64,000 nucleotides of DNA from RGIG7111 sp036839975 (GTDB taxonomy: Bacteria > Bacillota > Clostridia > Peptostreptococcales > Anaerovoracaceae), in assembly GCA_036839975.1 (NCBI GenBank), contig DAISVU010000003.1, forward strand, positions 1 to 64,000, read 5' to 3'. The notes under the pieces were generated by a model. That model was not told the DNA's origin and made no database searches. It saw only the letters and a list, made by a program, of their open reading frames with translations. Below, piece after piece: positions 33,612-41,757 of this stretch; position 1 is the first letter of the stretch, and the number at the start of each line of letters is the position of its first letter. The position numbers and the translations under genes are program-made.

Positions 33612-34968
33612 TTACCAGAAATATTCCATACGCTTCCTGGAGGAAAAACCGGAGGTGGCCCTGTTCCTTGACTGCGGCCTGGGAAAAACGAGCATCACAC
33701 TGACAGCCATCGCAGACCTTATGTTCGACAGCTTCGATGTCAGTCGCGTCCTTGTCATCGCGCCGATCCGTGTGGCGAAGTTTTCCTGGCCAGATGAACT
33801 GGCCCGCTGGGATCATCTGTCTGACCTTACCTGGGCGGTGGCGGTGGGCACACCAAAGGAGAGGATGGCGGCGCTTCAGTCAGGAGCGGATATCGTGATC
33901 ATAAACAGGGAGAACGTGCAGTGGCTCATTGAGAAGAGCGGATACGAATGGGACTTCGATATGTGTGTCCTGGATGAGGCGTCATCGTTCAAGAACCACC
34001 AGGCCAAGCGGTTCAAAAGCCTTCTGAAGGTGCGACCGAAGATAAAAAGGATGGTGGCTCTGACCGGAACGCCGTCAAGCAACGGACTGATGGATCTGTG
34101 GGCACCGTTCCGTCTGATCGACAAGGGTGAGCGCTTGGAACGGTTCATCGGGCGGTACCGTGCAAAGTACTTCGAGCCGGACAGAATGAACGGCCAGATC
34201 GTGTATTCCTACAGGCTTCTCCCGGGAGCAGACCGGGAGATCTACGATAAGATCTCCGACATCACAATCAGCATGAAGGCAAAGGACCACATCCGGATGC
34301 CGGAACTTGTGTCATCGGAGTACCGGGTGTTCCTGTCTGAAGCGGAGTCGATGGAGTATAAGGAAATGCTGGATGACTTCGTCCTGCAGCTTCCGGGAAA
34401 GGAGATCACTGCAGCCAATGCCGGAGTGCTGTCAGGCAAGCTGTCGCAGATGGCGAACGGCGCGATCTACGATGATGAGAAGGGCGTGAACATCCTGCAT
34501 CAGAGAAAGCTGGATGCCCTGGAGGACATCATCGAGTCTGCGAACGGCAAGCCGCTGCTGATCGCCTACTGGTATCAGCATGACCGTGACCGCATCGAAG
34601 AGAGACTGGAGAGCCTGGGATACACCTGGGAGCGTCTTGAAAAGGATGATGCCATCCGCAGATGGAACGAGGGAAAGATCCCCATCGCACTGATCCATCC
34701 GGCGAGCGCCGGACACGGACTGAACCTGCAGAGCGGAGGCAGCACACTGGTGTGGTTCGGACTCACCTGGTCACTGGAACTGTATCAGCAGACCATCGCA
34801 AGGCTGTGGCGGCAGGGGCAGACGGATGAGACAGTCGTGGTGATCAGCATCGTGACTGCCGGAACGATAGACGAGAGAGTGCTGAAGGCACTGCAGAGCA
34901 AGGATGTGACACAGAAGAGACTGATCGATGCCGTGAAGGCAGAGGTCGGAGAAAGGAGCGGGCGATGA
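33592..34968 (+). CDS. SNF2-related phage helicase
   Basis: This 458-residue superfamily 2 ATPase begins with a Q-motif-like PYDYQKYSIRFL. Walker A is CGLGKTSITL (about 27-36), motif II is DEAS (about 127-130), motif III is LTGTPSSNG, and motifs V and VI are in GHGLNLQSGG and QTIARLWRQGQ. It has both RecA lobes and is complete for the phage type. It likely remodels DNA during phage replication or recombination, paired with the VRR-NUC nuclease as in many Firmicutes phages. Its stop overlaps the next start as ATGA. Confidence 0.9.
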   Translation: MKYEPYDYQKYSIRFLEEKPEVALFLDCGLGKTSITLTAIADLMFDSFDVSRVLVIAPIRVAKFSWPDELARWDHLSDLTWAVAVGTPKERMAALQSGADIVIINRENVQWLIEKSGYEWDFDMCVLDEASSFKNHQAKRFKSLLKVRPKIKRMVALTGTPSSNGLMDLWAPFRLIDKGERLERFIGRYRAKYFEPDRMNGQIVYSYRLLPGADREIYDKISDITISMKAKDHIRMPELVSSEYRVFLSEAESMEYKEMLDDFVLQLPGKEITAANAGVLSGKLSQMANGAIYDDEKGVNILHQRKLDALEDIIESANGKPLLIAYWYQHDRDRIEERLESLGYTWERLEKDDAIRRWNEGKIPIALIHPASAGHGLNLQSGGSTLVWFGLTWSLELYQQTIARLWRQGQTDETVVVISIVTAGTIDERVLKALQSKDVTQKRLIDAVKAEVGERSGR

Positions 34969-35063
34969 CGGGATTCATCTTCGGAAACATCACGGGCTTC
35001 ATGGCGGGCGTCCTGTTCATGGTCCTCGTGGTGGTACACATCACAAGAGACAACTTCAGATGA
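34965..35063 (+). CDS. Tiny single-span membrane protein, 32 aa
   Basis: The frame starts in the ATGA overlap with the helicase stop and is preceded by GAAAGGAG. It encodes MTGFIFGNITGFMAGVLFMV followed by LVVVHITRDNFR, one hydrophobic span with a short polar tail. Phage early regions often carry such peptides; the function is unknown. Confidence 0.5.
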   Translation: MTGFIFGNITGFMAGVLFMVLVVVHITRDNFR

Positions 35064-35127
35064 AAAACAGAGTCAATCAGAGTCGATCCGAGGGAAACCA
35101 TTACTTTTCTTTATCGGAGGTGACGCT

Positions 35128-35559
35128 ATGACAGCAAAAGAATATCTCAGCCAGGCATTCTGGATCGATGTCGGCATCGGCAGCAAACTGGAGCAGATAG
35201 ACAGTCTCAATGCACTGGCAACGAAAGCAACGACCACGTTCAGCGAGGTACCGTTTTCCGGAACACCGAACCCGCACAGAACGGAGGACATCATCATAAA
35301 GATCATCGACCTTGAGAACCGCATCAAGGATGACATGAAGAAGCTCGTGGACCAGAAGGCGGAGATCGTTGATACGATCAGTCAGATCGAAAGCCCGGAG
35401 CAGAGGACAGTCCTGGAGAAGAGATACCTGTGCTTCATGCCCTGGGAGGAAGTGGCTGCAAGAACGAACTACAGCATACAGCATGTGTTCCGTCTGCACG
35501 GGCAGGCATTAAAAGAAGTTGACGAGATCTTAAAGATGAGAGTTGATGAGAGAGAATGA
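35128..35559 (+). CDS. DUF1492 phage regulator (ArpU/RinA-like)
   Basis: This 143-residue protein begins MTAKEYLSQAFWIDVGIGSK, the DUF1492 pattern. A coiled-coil middle (LENRIKDDMKKLVDQKAEIV) is followed by a sigma-region-4-like helix-turn-helix (VLEKRYLCFMPWEEVAA, then NYSIQHVFRLHGQAL). Such proteins precede the packaging genes and are thought to activate late transcription. A GGAGGTG site precedes the ATG. The position directly before the HNH-terminase block fits that job. Confidence 0.85.
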   Translation: MTAKEYLSQAFWIDVGIGSKLEQIDSLNALATKATTTFSEVPFSGTPNPHRTEDIIIKIIDLENRIKDDMKKLVDQKAEIVDTISQIESPEQRTVLEKRYLCFMPWEEVAARTNYSIQHVFRLHGQALKEVDEILKMRVDERE

Positions 35560-35619
35560 TACCTTAGTCTTGTGATATAGTTATAATGACGAAAGCAGAA
35601 TAGAATACGGAGAACGGCT

Positions 35620-35652
35620 GACCCCGGAGGATTGAAACCTTCCGGGGTCTTG
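35620..35652 (+). terminator. Hairpin terminator after the late regulator
   Basis: GACCCCGGAGG at 35620-35630 pairs with CCTTCCGGGGTC at 35638-35649 with one bulge, followed by a weak TTGT. It ends the early transcript ahead of the HNH gene. Confidence 0.65.
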
Positions 35653-35675
35653 TCATGTCCGGAAAGGAGAGAGCG

Positions 35676-36041
35676 ATGCCGAGGAAACCAAAGCATCCGT
35701 GTGCACATCCCGGATGCCCGGAGCTGGTGGAGCCGGGGCAGAGGTACTGCGTAAAGCACACGAAGGAAGAAGCAAGGACCTACGAGAAGTACGGACGGGA
35801 CAGATCTGTACGCCGCAGGTACGGCAGGGCATGGACACGTATCCGTGCACGGTACGCAAGGGAGCATCCCTTCTGCGAACAGTGCTTTGAACGCGGCGTG
35901 ATCGTTCCGGTCGAGGAAGTCCACCACATCATTCCGCTGGCAGAAGGTGGGACACATGATCCGGACAATCTCATATCCCTTTGCAAGTCGTGTCACTCCC
36001 GTATCCATGCGAAGCGGGGTGACCGATGGGGAAAGAAATGA
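35676..36041 (+). CDS. HNH endonuclease of the packaging module
   Basis: This 121-residue nuclease has a small zinc knuckle (CAHPGCPELVEPGQRYC, about 8-24) and an HNH core with EVHHIIPLAEGGTHDPDNL and LCKSCHSRIHAKRG (about 80-117), containing both histidines, the asparagine and the zinc cysteines. HNH proteins next to terminase genes in HK97-like phages help cut cos sites during packaging. GGAAAGGAG precedes the ATG at 35676; the in-frame ATG at 35655 has none. Confidence 0.9.
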   Translation: MPRKPKHPCAHPGCPELVEPGQRYCVKHTKEEARTYEKYGRDRSVRRRYGRAWTRIRARYAREHPFCEQCFERGVIVPVEEVHHIIPLAEGGTHDPDNLISLCKSCHSRIHAKRGDRWGKK

Positions 36042-36064
36042 CAGGCTGCATCCCCCCACCGAAG

Positions 36065-36283
36065 TACTGACGTCCATCAGTAGCGGAGGGACACACCTGT
36101 CCGGTAAGCAGAGCATCAGGGTCAGTAATGCTTACGTGAATACTATAGCACGGATATGGAGATCCGAGAAGACGGGGAGGGGCGGTAGAGATCTCTGTGA
36201 CTTAAGGTCCCGGGGAACGGTGCCGGCCCGACGTGCGCACAAAAGGCGAAATCAAAAGGGCAATTAAGGAGGAATGACCGCTT
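36065..36283. other. Hairpin-rich, cos-like region between HNH and small terminase
   Basis: The non-coding stretch holds closely packed perfect hairpins: TACTGA-CGTCCA-TCAGTA (36065-36082), GGACA-CACC-TGTCC (36089-36102), GTAAGCA with TGCTTAC (36104-36110 and 36129-36135), CGGAT with ATCCG (36151-36166) and the palindrome AGAGATCTCT (36187-36196), followed by GC-rich sequence. In HNH-type HK97 phages the cohesive-end site lies here. The cos assignment is inferred from position and structure. Confidence 0.45.
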
Positions 36284-36832
36284 ATGCCGACAAAATCGAA
36301 CAACACGGGCGGCAGAGGTGGAAAAAGACCTGGTGCCGGCCGTAAGAAAAAAGCCGTCACAGAAAAGGCTGCAAACGGAAATCCGGGAGGAAGACCGCTT
36401 GAGGTCCTGGACATCCCGGACATGGAAGGTGTGGATATGCCGAAGCCCCATGACTTCCTGTCAGCAGACCAGCGTGACGGAAATCCTCTGCAGGCGAAGG
36501 AAATCTACGAGGATACATGGAAGTGGCTGAAAGGAGTCGGATGTGCTCATCTGATCTCTCCGCACATGATAGAGCGTTATGCCATGTGCGCGGCGAGATG
36601 GATCCAGTGCGAGGAGATCACGAACAAGCTGGGATTCCTCTCAAAGCATCCGACCACGCAGAAGCCGATCCCGTCACCGTTCGTGAACATCGGGATCAAT
36701 TACATGAACCAGGCGAACAGGCTCTGGAACGAGATCTTCCAGATCGTGAAGGAGAACTGCAGCACCGACTACAGCAGCGGGCCGAATCCGCAGGATGATC
36801 TGATGGAGAGACTGCTCCGCTCAAGAGAGTAA
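36284..36832 (+). CDS. Terminase small subunit, P27 family
   Basis: This 182-residue protein recognises phage DNA for packaging. The N-terminus is glycine- and lysine-rich (GGRGGKRPGAGRKKKA) and basic for DNA contact. The core has the P27-type segments DTWKWLKGVGCAHLISPHMI and NYMNQANRLWNEIFQIVKEN. The ATG follows AAGGAGGAATGACCG. Its large partner is not next to it: about 7.6 kb of other genes intervene, which is unusual. Confidence 0.88.
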   Translation: MPTKSNNTGGRGGKRPGAGRKKKAVTEKAANGNPGGRPLEVLDIPDMEGVDMPKPHDFLSADQRDGNPLQAKEIYEDTWKWLKGVGCAHLISPHMIERYAMCAARWIQCEEITNKLGFLSKHPTTQKPIPSPFVNIGINYMNQANRLWNEIFQIVKENCSTDYSSGPNPQDDLMERLLRSRE

Positions 36833-36847
36833 CAGAAAGGAACGACC

Positions 36848-37648
36848 ATGTTTGAAAAAGTGAATCCGGCTCATCCGGACAAGGTGGCAGACCGCATCGC
36901 AGGGGCGATGGTGGATCTTGCCTATGAGAAAGAAGCCGATCCGAAGATCGCGGTCGAAGTACTGATCGGGCATGGAGTATGCCACATCATCGCAGAGACA
37001 TCAGTACACATCGCGGATGACGAAGCGGACGGCATCGTAAAAAGGATCGCAGGTGACCTCGTCACCGATTATAAGGAAGTGCCGCAGGATGTACATCTGT
37101 CGGCGAACCAGAACGGCATGATACGCTGCGGTGACAACGGCATCTTCAAAGGTGTGCCTGTGACAGATGAGCAGTGCATCCTTGCTGCTGTTGCAGATAA
37201 TGTGTATCACACTTTTCCGTATGACGGGAAGTACATACTGGACGGTGACCGCCTGATCATCTGCCAGAGCAATGCTGACAGATACACACTTGAAGGAATG
37301 TATCCGTCAGCCGAGGTCAACCCGATCGGTGACTGGACGGGCGGCCCGGATGTGGACTCCGGAGCAACGAACAGAAAACTGGGAAGTGATATGGCAGACT
37401 CCGTGACGGGCGGAGGACTGCACGGCAAAGACCTGTCCAAGGCAGATGTCAGCATGAACATCTTCGTCTGGATCCTTGCGCAGAAGACAGGAAAGCCTGT
37501 CCAGGCAGTATGTGCTATCGGCGATGAGAAGATCAACGGGATCCCGTACGGGCAGATCGTGGAAACAGCGAGAGAATACATCCGGAGCCTGGGAGGCTTC
37601 GAGAAATTTGCGGAATGGGGGCTGATCAGATATGAAGACAACGACTGA
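36848..37648 (+). CDS. Compact phage S-adenosylmethionine synthetase
   Basis: This methionine adenosyltransferase-like protein would make SAM from methionine and ATP. Family marks are NPAHPDKVADRIAGAM (about 5-20), RCGDNGIFKG (matching the GAGDQG loop of MetK) and GGGLHGKDLSKADVS (about 212-226, matching GGGAFSGKDPTKVD). At 266 residues it is about 120 shorter than cellular MetK, mainly in the central domain. It lies directly before two DNA methylase genes and overlaps the first by 17 nt, so its likely job is supplying SAM for phage DNA modification. Activity of the shortened form is unproven. Confidence 0.8.
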   Translation: MFEKVNPAHPDKVADRIAGAMVDLAYEKEADPKIAVEVLIGHGVCHIIAETSVHIADDEADGIVKRIAGDLVTDYKEVPQDVHLSANQNGMIRCGDNGIFKGVPVTDEQCILAAVADNVYHTFPYDGKYILDGDRLIICQSNADRYTLEGMYPSAEVNPIGDWTGGPDVDSGATNRKLGSDMADSVTGGGLHGKDLSKADVSMNIFVWILAQKTGKPVQAVCAIGDEKINGIPYGQIVETAREYIRSLGGFEKFAEWGLIRYEDND

Positions 37649-38891
37649 GATGCAGCTCGTTCCGATCGAAAAGCTCGTGCCGTATGTGAACAATGCCAGA
37701 ACACACTCACCGGAGCAGATCAGCAAACTCCGCTCTTCGCTCCGTGAGTTCGGATTCATCAATCCGGTCATCATCGACCGGGACTACGGTGTGATCGCAG
37801 GACACGGAAGGATCCTTGCTGCAAGAGAAGAGAAGATCAAAGAAGTGCCGTGTGTGTTTGCTGACCACCTTACCGAGGCTCAGAAGAAGGCATATATCAT
37901 CGCTGACAACCGTATGGCGATGGATGCCGGATGGGACGAGGAACTCCTGCGTGTCGAGATCGAGGCACTGCAGGATATGGACTTCGATCCGCTTCTGACA
38001 GGCTTTGATGAAGCGGAGCTGGCAGACCTTTTCGGAGCGGATGAAGATGAAGTCAAAGATGATGACTACGATCTGACCGCAGCTCTTGAGAAGGCGGCTT
38101 TCGTGGAGAAGGGAGACATCTGGACGGTCGGGCGTCACAGGCTGATGTGCGGCGATGCCACAGATGCAGATGATGTCGAAAAACTCATGGATGGAAAGAC
38201 AGCGAACATGATCCTGACGGATCCTCCGTACGGTGTGTCGTATAAAAGCGAAGCAGGACTTACGATCGCAAACGACAGCACCAAGGGAACGGAGTTCTAT
38301 CAGTTCCTGCTCGACTCATTCATCAATATGAAAAACCATCTGCAGAAAGGCGGCAGTTTCTACTGTTTCCATGCGGATACCGAAGGTCTGACATTCCGTC
38401 AGGCCTTTTTAGATGCCGGATTCCATCTGTCCGGTGTGTGTATTTGGGTCAAGAACTCCCTGGTACCGGGGTACTCCGACTACCAGTGGAGGCATGAACC
38501 AATCCTGTACGGATACCTCAAGGGCGCGAACCACAAGTGGTATTCCGACCGGAAACAGACAACGGTATGGAACTTCGATAAACCGAAGAGCAACAACGAC
38601 CATCCGACATCGAAGCCGCTCGATCTTCTGGCTTATCCGATCGGCAACTCCACTCAGGAGAACAGCATCGTGATCGACACCTTCGGAGGGAGCGGATCGA
38701 CCATGATGGCCTGTGAGCAGATGTACCGCATCTGCCTGTGTATGGAGCTTGACGAAAAATACGCCTCCGTCATTTTAAGGCGGTACGTGGACAACTTCGG
38801 TGATGCGGAGAATGTCTGGTGCATGCGTGACGGCAAAAAGGTAATGTACGCAGATGTCGTAAAAGAGGTGGAGAGAAAAGATGGGAAATAA
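37632..38891 (+). CDS. ParB-fused beta-class DNA methyltransferase (N4/N6)
   Basis: This 419-residue protein has a ParB/sulfiredoxin-like N-terminal domain (about 5-105, with GVIAGHGRILAARE) fused to an amino-methyltransferase. Catalytic DPPYGVSY lies at about 197-204 and the SAM-binding FGGSGSTMMA at about 350-359. That motif order is the beta class, which methylates adenine N6 or cytosine N4. Recognition would come from the segment between the motifs. ParB-methylase fusions are common in phages and may protect against host restriction. It overlaps the SAM synthetase gene upstream and the cytosine methylase gene downstream by 11 nt. Confidence 0.9.
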   Translation: MKTTTEMQLVPIEKLVPYVNNARTHSPEQISKLRSSLREFGFINPVIIDRDYGVIAGHGRILAAREEKIKEVPCVFADHLTEAQKKAYIIADNRMAMDAGWDEELLRVEIEALQDMDFDPLLTGFDEAELADLFGADEDEVKDDDYDLTAALEKAAFVEKGDIWTVGRHRLMCGDATDADDVEKLMDGKTANMILTDPPYGVSYKSEAGLTIANDSTKGTEFYQFLLDSFINMKNHLQKGGSFYCFHADTEGLTFRQAFLDAGFHLSGVCIWVKNSLVPGYSDYQWRHEPILYGYLKGANHKWYSDRKQTTVWNFDKPKSNNDHPTSKPLDLLAYPIGNSTQENSIVIDTFGGSGSTMMACEQMYRICLCMELDEKYASVILRRYVDNFGDAENVWCMRDGKKVMYADVVKEVERKDGK

Positions 38892-39600
38892 ACTGACGCT
38901 CGGCAGTCTCTTTGACGGCAGCGGCGGCTTTCCTCTCGGGGGTCTTCTTACAGGGATCACTCCGGTGTGGGCTTCAGAGGTCGAGCCGTTTCCGATCAGG
39001 GTCACGCCAAAGAGGATGCCGTTCCTGAAACACTACGGCGATGTCTCTGCCATAAGCGGAGCGGAGATTGAGCCTGTCGATATCATCACATTCGGATCGC
39101 CCTGCCAGGATATGTCCGTAGCGGGAAAGAGAGGAGGACTTGACGCTGCAAGGTCAGGTCTTTTCTATCAGGCGATCCGTATCGTTAAGGAAATGAGGGA
39201 GGCAACGGATGGCAGATATCCGAGATACATCGTCTGGGAAAATGTCCCGGGCGCATTCAGTTCAAACAAAGGGGCAGACTTCGAAGCGGTCCTGGGTGAG
39301 ATCGCAGGGATCAAAAACCGTGAAACTGATATACCTGGATCTGACAAATGGGCAGGGGCAGGACTCATCATGGCAGAAGATCTCTCCATCGCATGGCGGC
39401 TTCTTGATGCTCAGTACTGGGGAGTGCCCCAGAGAAGAAAACGCATCTACCTTGTCGCAGATCTTGATGGCGGGAGTGCCGGAAAAATATTATTTGAGTC
39501 AGAAGGCGTGTCTGGTATTCTGCGGAGGGCTTCCGAGCGTGGCAAAGAGCTGCCGGAAGTTCTGCAGAAGGCACTGGAGAGGCAGGCTGCCTGTGCCTGA
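38881..39600 (+). pseudogene. Phage cytosine-5 DNA methyltransferase, N-terminal part (frameshifted)
   Basis: These 239 residues hold the catalytic half of a C5 methylase: motif I GSLFDGSGGFPLGG (about 8-21), catalytic SPCQDMSVAGKRGG (cysteine near 75), WENVPGAF (about 118) and QYWGVPQRRKRIYLVAD (about 180-196). The frame stops at 39600, before the recognition domain and motifs IX and X, which continue in another frame. Without motif X the SAM fold is incomplete, so this half alone is probably inactive. Alternatively the break is a sequencing error. Confidence 0.8.
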
Positions 39601-40679
39601 ACGATCAGGGCGGAAACCGCATGGACGTGACGGAAGATAAAACGAGCACCCTCCGGGCACAGGCCAACCATCCTCCGCTGGTCTTTGAGAACCACGCGCA
39701 GGACTCACGTTATACCGGCCCGCTCGATAAATCGCAGACAGTGCTTGCCACCTTCGGGACAGGCGGCAACAACCAGCCACTGGTGATGCAGTGTTTCGGC
39801 ATCTGTTCCAAAGACAGCAACTCCATGAAGTCGGACAATCCAAAGTCCGGCTTTTATGTTGCCGAGACTTCCAGAACACTGGATGGTAACGGAGGCAACC
39901 CTTCATGCAACCAGGGCGGTATCGCTGTGGTCGAGGGCAACGGCAGCCGACCGTCCCATCACGGTGACGGATATAAAGAGGATGATGTCATGTACACGCT
40001 CAATGCGACAGAGGAGCATGCGGTGGCTTACGGCATCGACTGCGCGGCGTTCAACCAGGGGAAGAATGCAAAATACGGCTTCTCCGTAGAAGAAGAAAAG
40101 GATCCTCCGCTCGTGGCAAGAGGGCCGGGTGCTGTGGCAGAACCGAAGACCCTGAAGATCCGGTGCGGTAAGCCGGGTGGCGGCAAGGGACCGCTCATCC
40201 AGGAAAACATGTCGGCAACGCTCTCATGCAACAATGACCAGACGCTTTTTGAGCCGACCTGGTCAGCGAGCAAGGCATCCTTTTTCACAAGTCCGGCAGA
40301 GGAAGTGGCAGGGGCGCTTGTCGCAACGGACTATAAGGATCCTCCGCTCGTGAATGATTCGGACGGATGCGAGTACATCGTAAGAAGGCTCACGCCGACC
40401 GAGTGCGCCAGACTGCAGGGCTTTCCTGACTGGTGGTGCGCAGGGCTCGGGACAGAGGAGCCGTCCGAAGATGAGATCGACTCCTGGGAAGAGATCTTTG
40501 AGACACACAGGAAAGTTATCACCGGGGCGAAGAAGCCGAAGACCAGGGCGCAGATCGTGAAGTGGCTGAAAGATCCGCATTCAGATTCTGCGGAGTATAA
40601 GATGTGGGGCAACGGAGTCGCACTTCCGAATGTGGTGTTCGTGCTTGCAGGCATCGCATATTTCTCGGAAAAGATGTGA
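39600..40679 (+). pseudogene. Phage cytosine-5 DNA methyltransferase, C-terminal part (frameshifted)
   Basis: The reading continues as NDQGGNRMDVTEDKTSTLRA in the -1 frame relative to the upstream part, beginning at the base where the first half ends; the first ATG is at 39621. It carries the long target-recognition region and the final motifs RRLTPTECARLQGFPDWW and YKMWGNGVALPNVVFVLAGI (motifs IX-X). Joined, the two halves give a typical phage enzyme of about 600 residues. A single-base loss near 39585-39598 explains the break. I see no slippery heptamer or ribosome site that would make it programmed. Confidence 0.8.
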
Positions 40680-40682
40680 GAT

Positions 40683-40716
40683 ATGACTTGCTATTTTCTC
40701 CCTTCAGAGTGATGTA
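40683..40716 (+). promoter_or_regulatory. Conserved cassette promoter-like element, copy A
   Basis: ATGACTTGCTATT starts the element. TTGCTA (40688-40693) and GATGTA (40711-40716) are separated by 17 nt, with TTCAGAGT before the second hexamer. It stands 37 nt before the start of the 227-aa gene and shares its outline with copies at 41667, 43490 and 43875. Confidence 0.6.
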
Positions 40717-40753
40717 TTACATACGAAAATCACATACTGAAGGGAGGATCATC

Positions 40754-41437
40754 ATGATACTGCATTTCAATGTAAAAGGCGAAGCCAGGAAGGCGATGGT
40801 AAAAGCCATACAGGAAGAGACAGGCATTAAGCCGAAGTACCTGGGCATGCCGAGCGCAGCCTACGAGATCGGAGATTACACGGTCGGAAGGAACGGAGAA
40901 CTTGAATTTCCGGATGAAACAGACCTTGAAAGGTCTTCTGCGGTCATCGATGCCTGCGTCATGGCAGCCGGAGTAAGCCCTGCGGAATGGGAAAAGAACA
41001 GAGAAGAGGAAGAAATGAGTGAACAGAGAGGACTTGCGATACAAATGCCGATGATGAGCGGGGACGAGATCTCACGGCTCGAGCAGCTGATCGCATCTAA
41101 GGAAAGCCTGATCATGAAGGCGGTCGGAACGGACAGCCTTGCAGTCAGAGAGAAAGACGGAAAGCTGGACTTTCCCTGGTTCAGGGAGGATGCGGATCCC
41201 GATGAGGTGAAAGCCTACATGGATCTTGTCACAGCCCTCTGCAGACAGGCAAAAGAGTCGAAGCGGATCACGGGAAAAGACAGACCTGTGGAGAACGAGA
41301 AGTACGCATTCCGGGGTTTCCTTTTACGGCTCGGATTCATTGGTGATGAGTTCAAGACGAGCAGGAAGGTGCTTCTGAAGAACTTCAGCGGATCATCCGC
41401 ATTCAAGGGAGGTGCAGGCCATGAGATTTCCGAGTAG
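40754..41437 (+). CDS. Virulence-type phage/mobile-element protein with shared C-terminal module
   Basis: This 227-residue protein begins MILHFNVKGEARKAMVKAIQ with a small alpha/beta N-terminal domain (1-85), an acidic linker, a helical part, and a C-terminal module (about 183-222) reading KYAFRGFLLRLGFIGDEFKT and onward. Proteins with this N-terminus in clostridial mobile elements are often labelled virulence protein, without a demonstrated function. The C-terminal module recurs in the amidoligase at 41758. GGGAGGATC precedes the ATG. It overlaps the DUF4314 gene by 17 nt. Confidence 0.6.
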   Translation: MILHFNVKGEARKAMVKAIQEETGIKPKYLGMPSAAYEIGDYTVGRNGELEFPDETDLERSSAVIDACVMAAGVSPAEWEKNREEEEMSEQRGLAIQMPMMSGDEISRLEQLIASKESLIMKAVGTDSLAVREKDGKLDFPWFREDADPDEVKAYMDLVTALCRQAKESKRITGKDRPVENEKYAFRGFLLRLGFIGDEFKTSRKVLLKNFSGSSAFKGGAGHEISE

Positions 41438-41639
41438 GCAGATCGTGGAAGACTTAAGGAAACAGTACCCGAACGGCACGAGGGTGGAGCTGGTGCAGAT
41501 GGATGATATACAGGCACCTCCGCCCGGAACGAAAGGCACAGTGACGGGTGTTGATGATACCGGAAGCCTCATGGTTTCATGGGATAACGGCAGCGGACTC
41601 AACGTCATCTACGGTGAGGATATCGTCCGGAAAATATAA
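41421..41639 (+). CDS. DUF4314 family small protein
   Basis: This 72-residue protein begins MRFPSRQIVEDLRKQYPNGT and continues with a beta-barrel-like part (VELVQMDDIQAPPPGTKGTV, LMVSWDNGSGLNVIYGED), the pattern of DUF4314 from phages and conjugative elements. The second half resembles SH3-like folds. AAGGGAGGTG precedes the ATG. It belongs to the cassette headed by promoter-like element A. The function is unknown. Confidence 0.75.
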   Translation: MRFPSRQIVEDLRKQYPNGTRVELVQMDDIQAPPPGTKGTVTGVDDTGSLMVSWDNGSGLNVIYGEDIVRKI

Positions 41640-41666
41640 TAAAAAATATCGGAAATATACAGATAA

Positions 41667-41704
41667 ATGACTTGCTATTATGTGCGTTCAGAGTGATATA
41701 TAGA
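41667..41704 (+). promoter_or_regulatory. Conserved cassette promoter-like element, copy B
   Basis: TTGCTA (41672-41677), a 17-nt spacer and GATATA (41695-41700) lie in a block starting ATGACTTGCTATTATGTG. The block is identical to copy C over about 40 nt. It stands about 55 nt before the amidoligase start. Confidence 0.65.
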
Positions 41705-41757
41705 CACACAAAGAAAACCGAAAACCATTGAAAACACAGGGTTTCAGGAGGAAAAAG

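Noticed and set aside
39590..39621. Programmed frameshift in the cytosine methylase
   Set aside because: No X XXY YYZ heptamer or other slippery run lies near the frame change, so a mutation or sequencing error is more likely.
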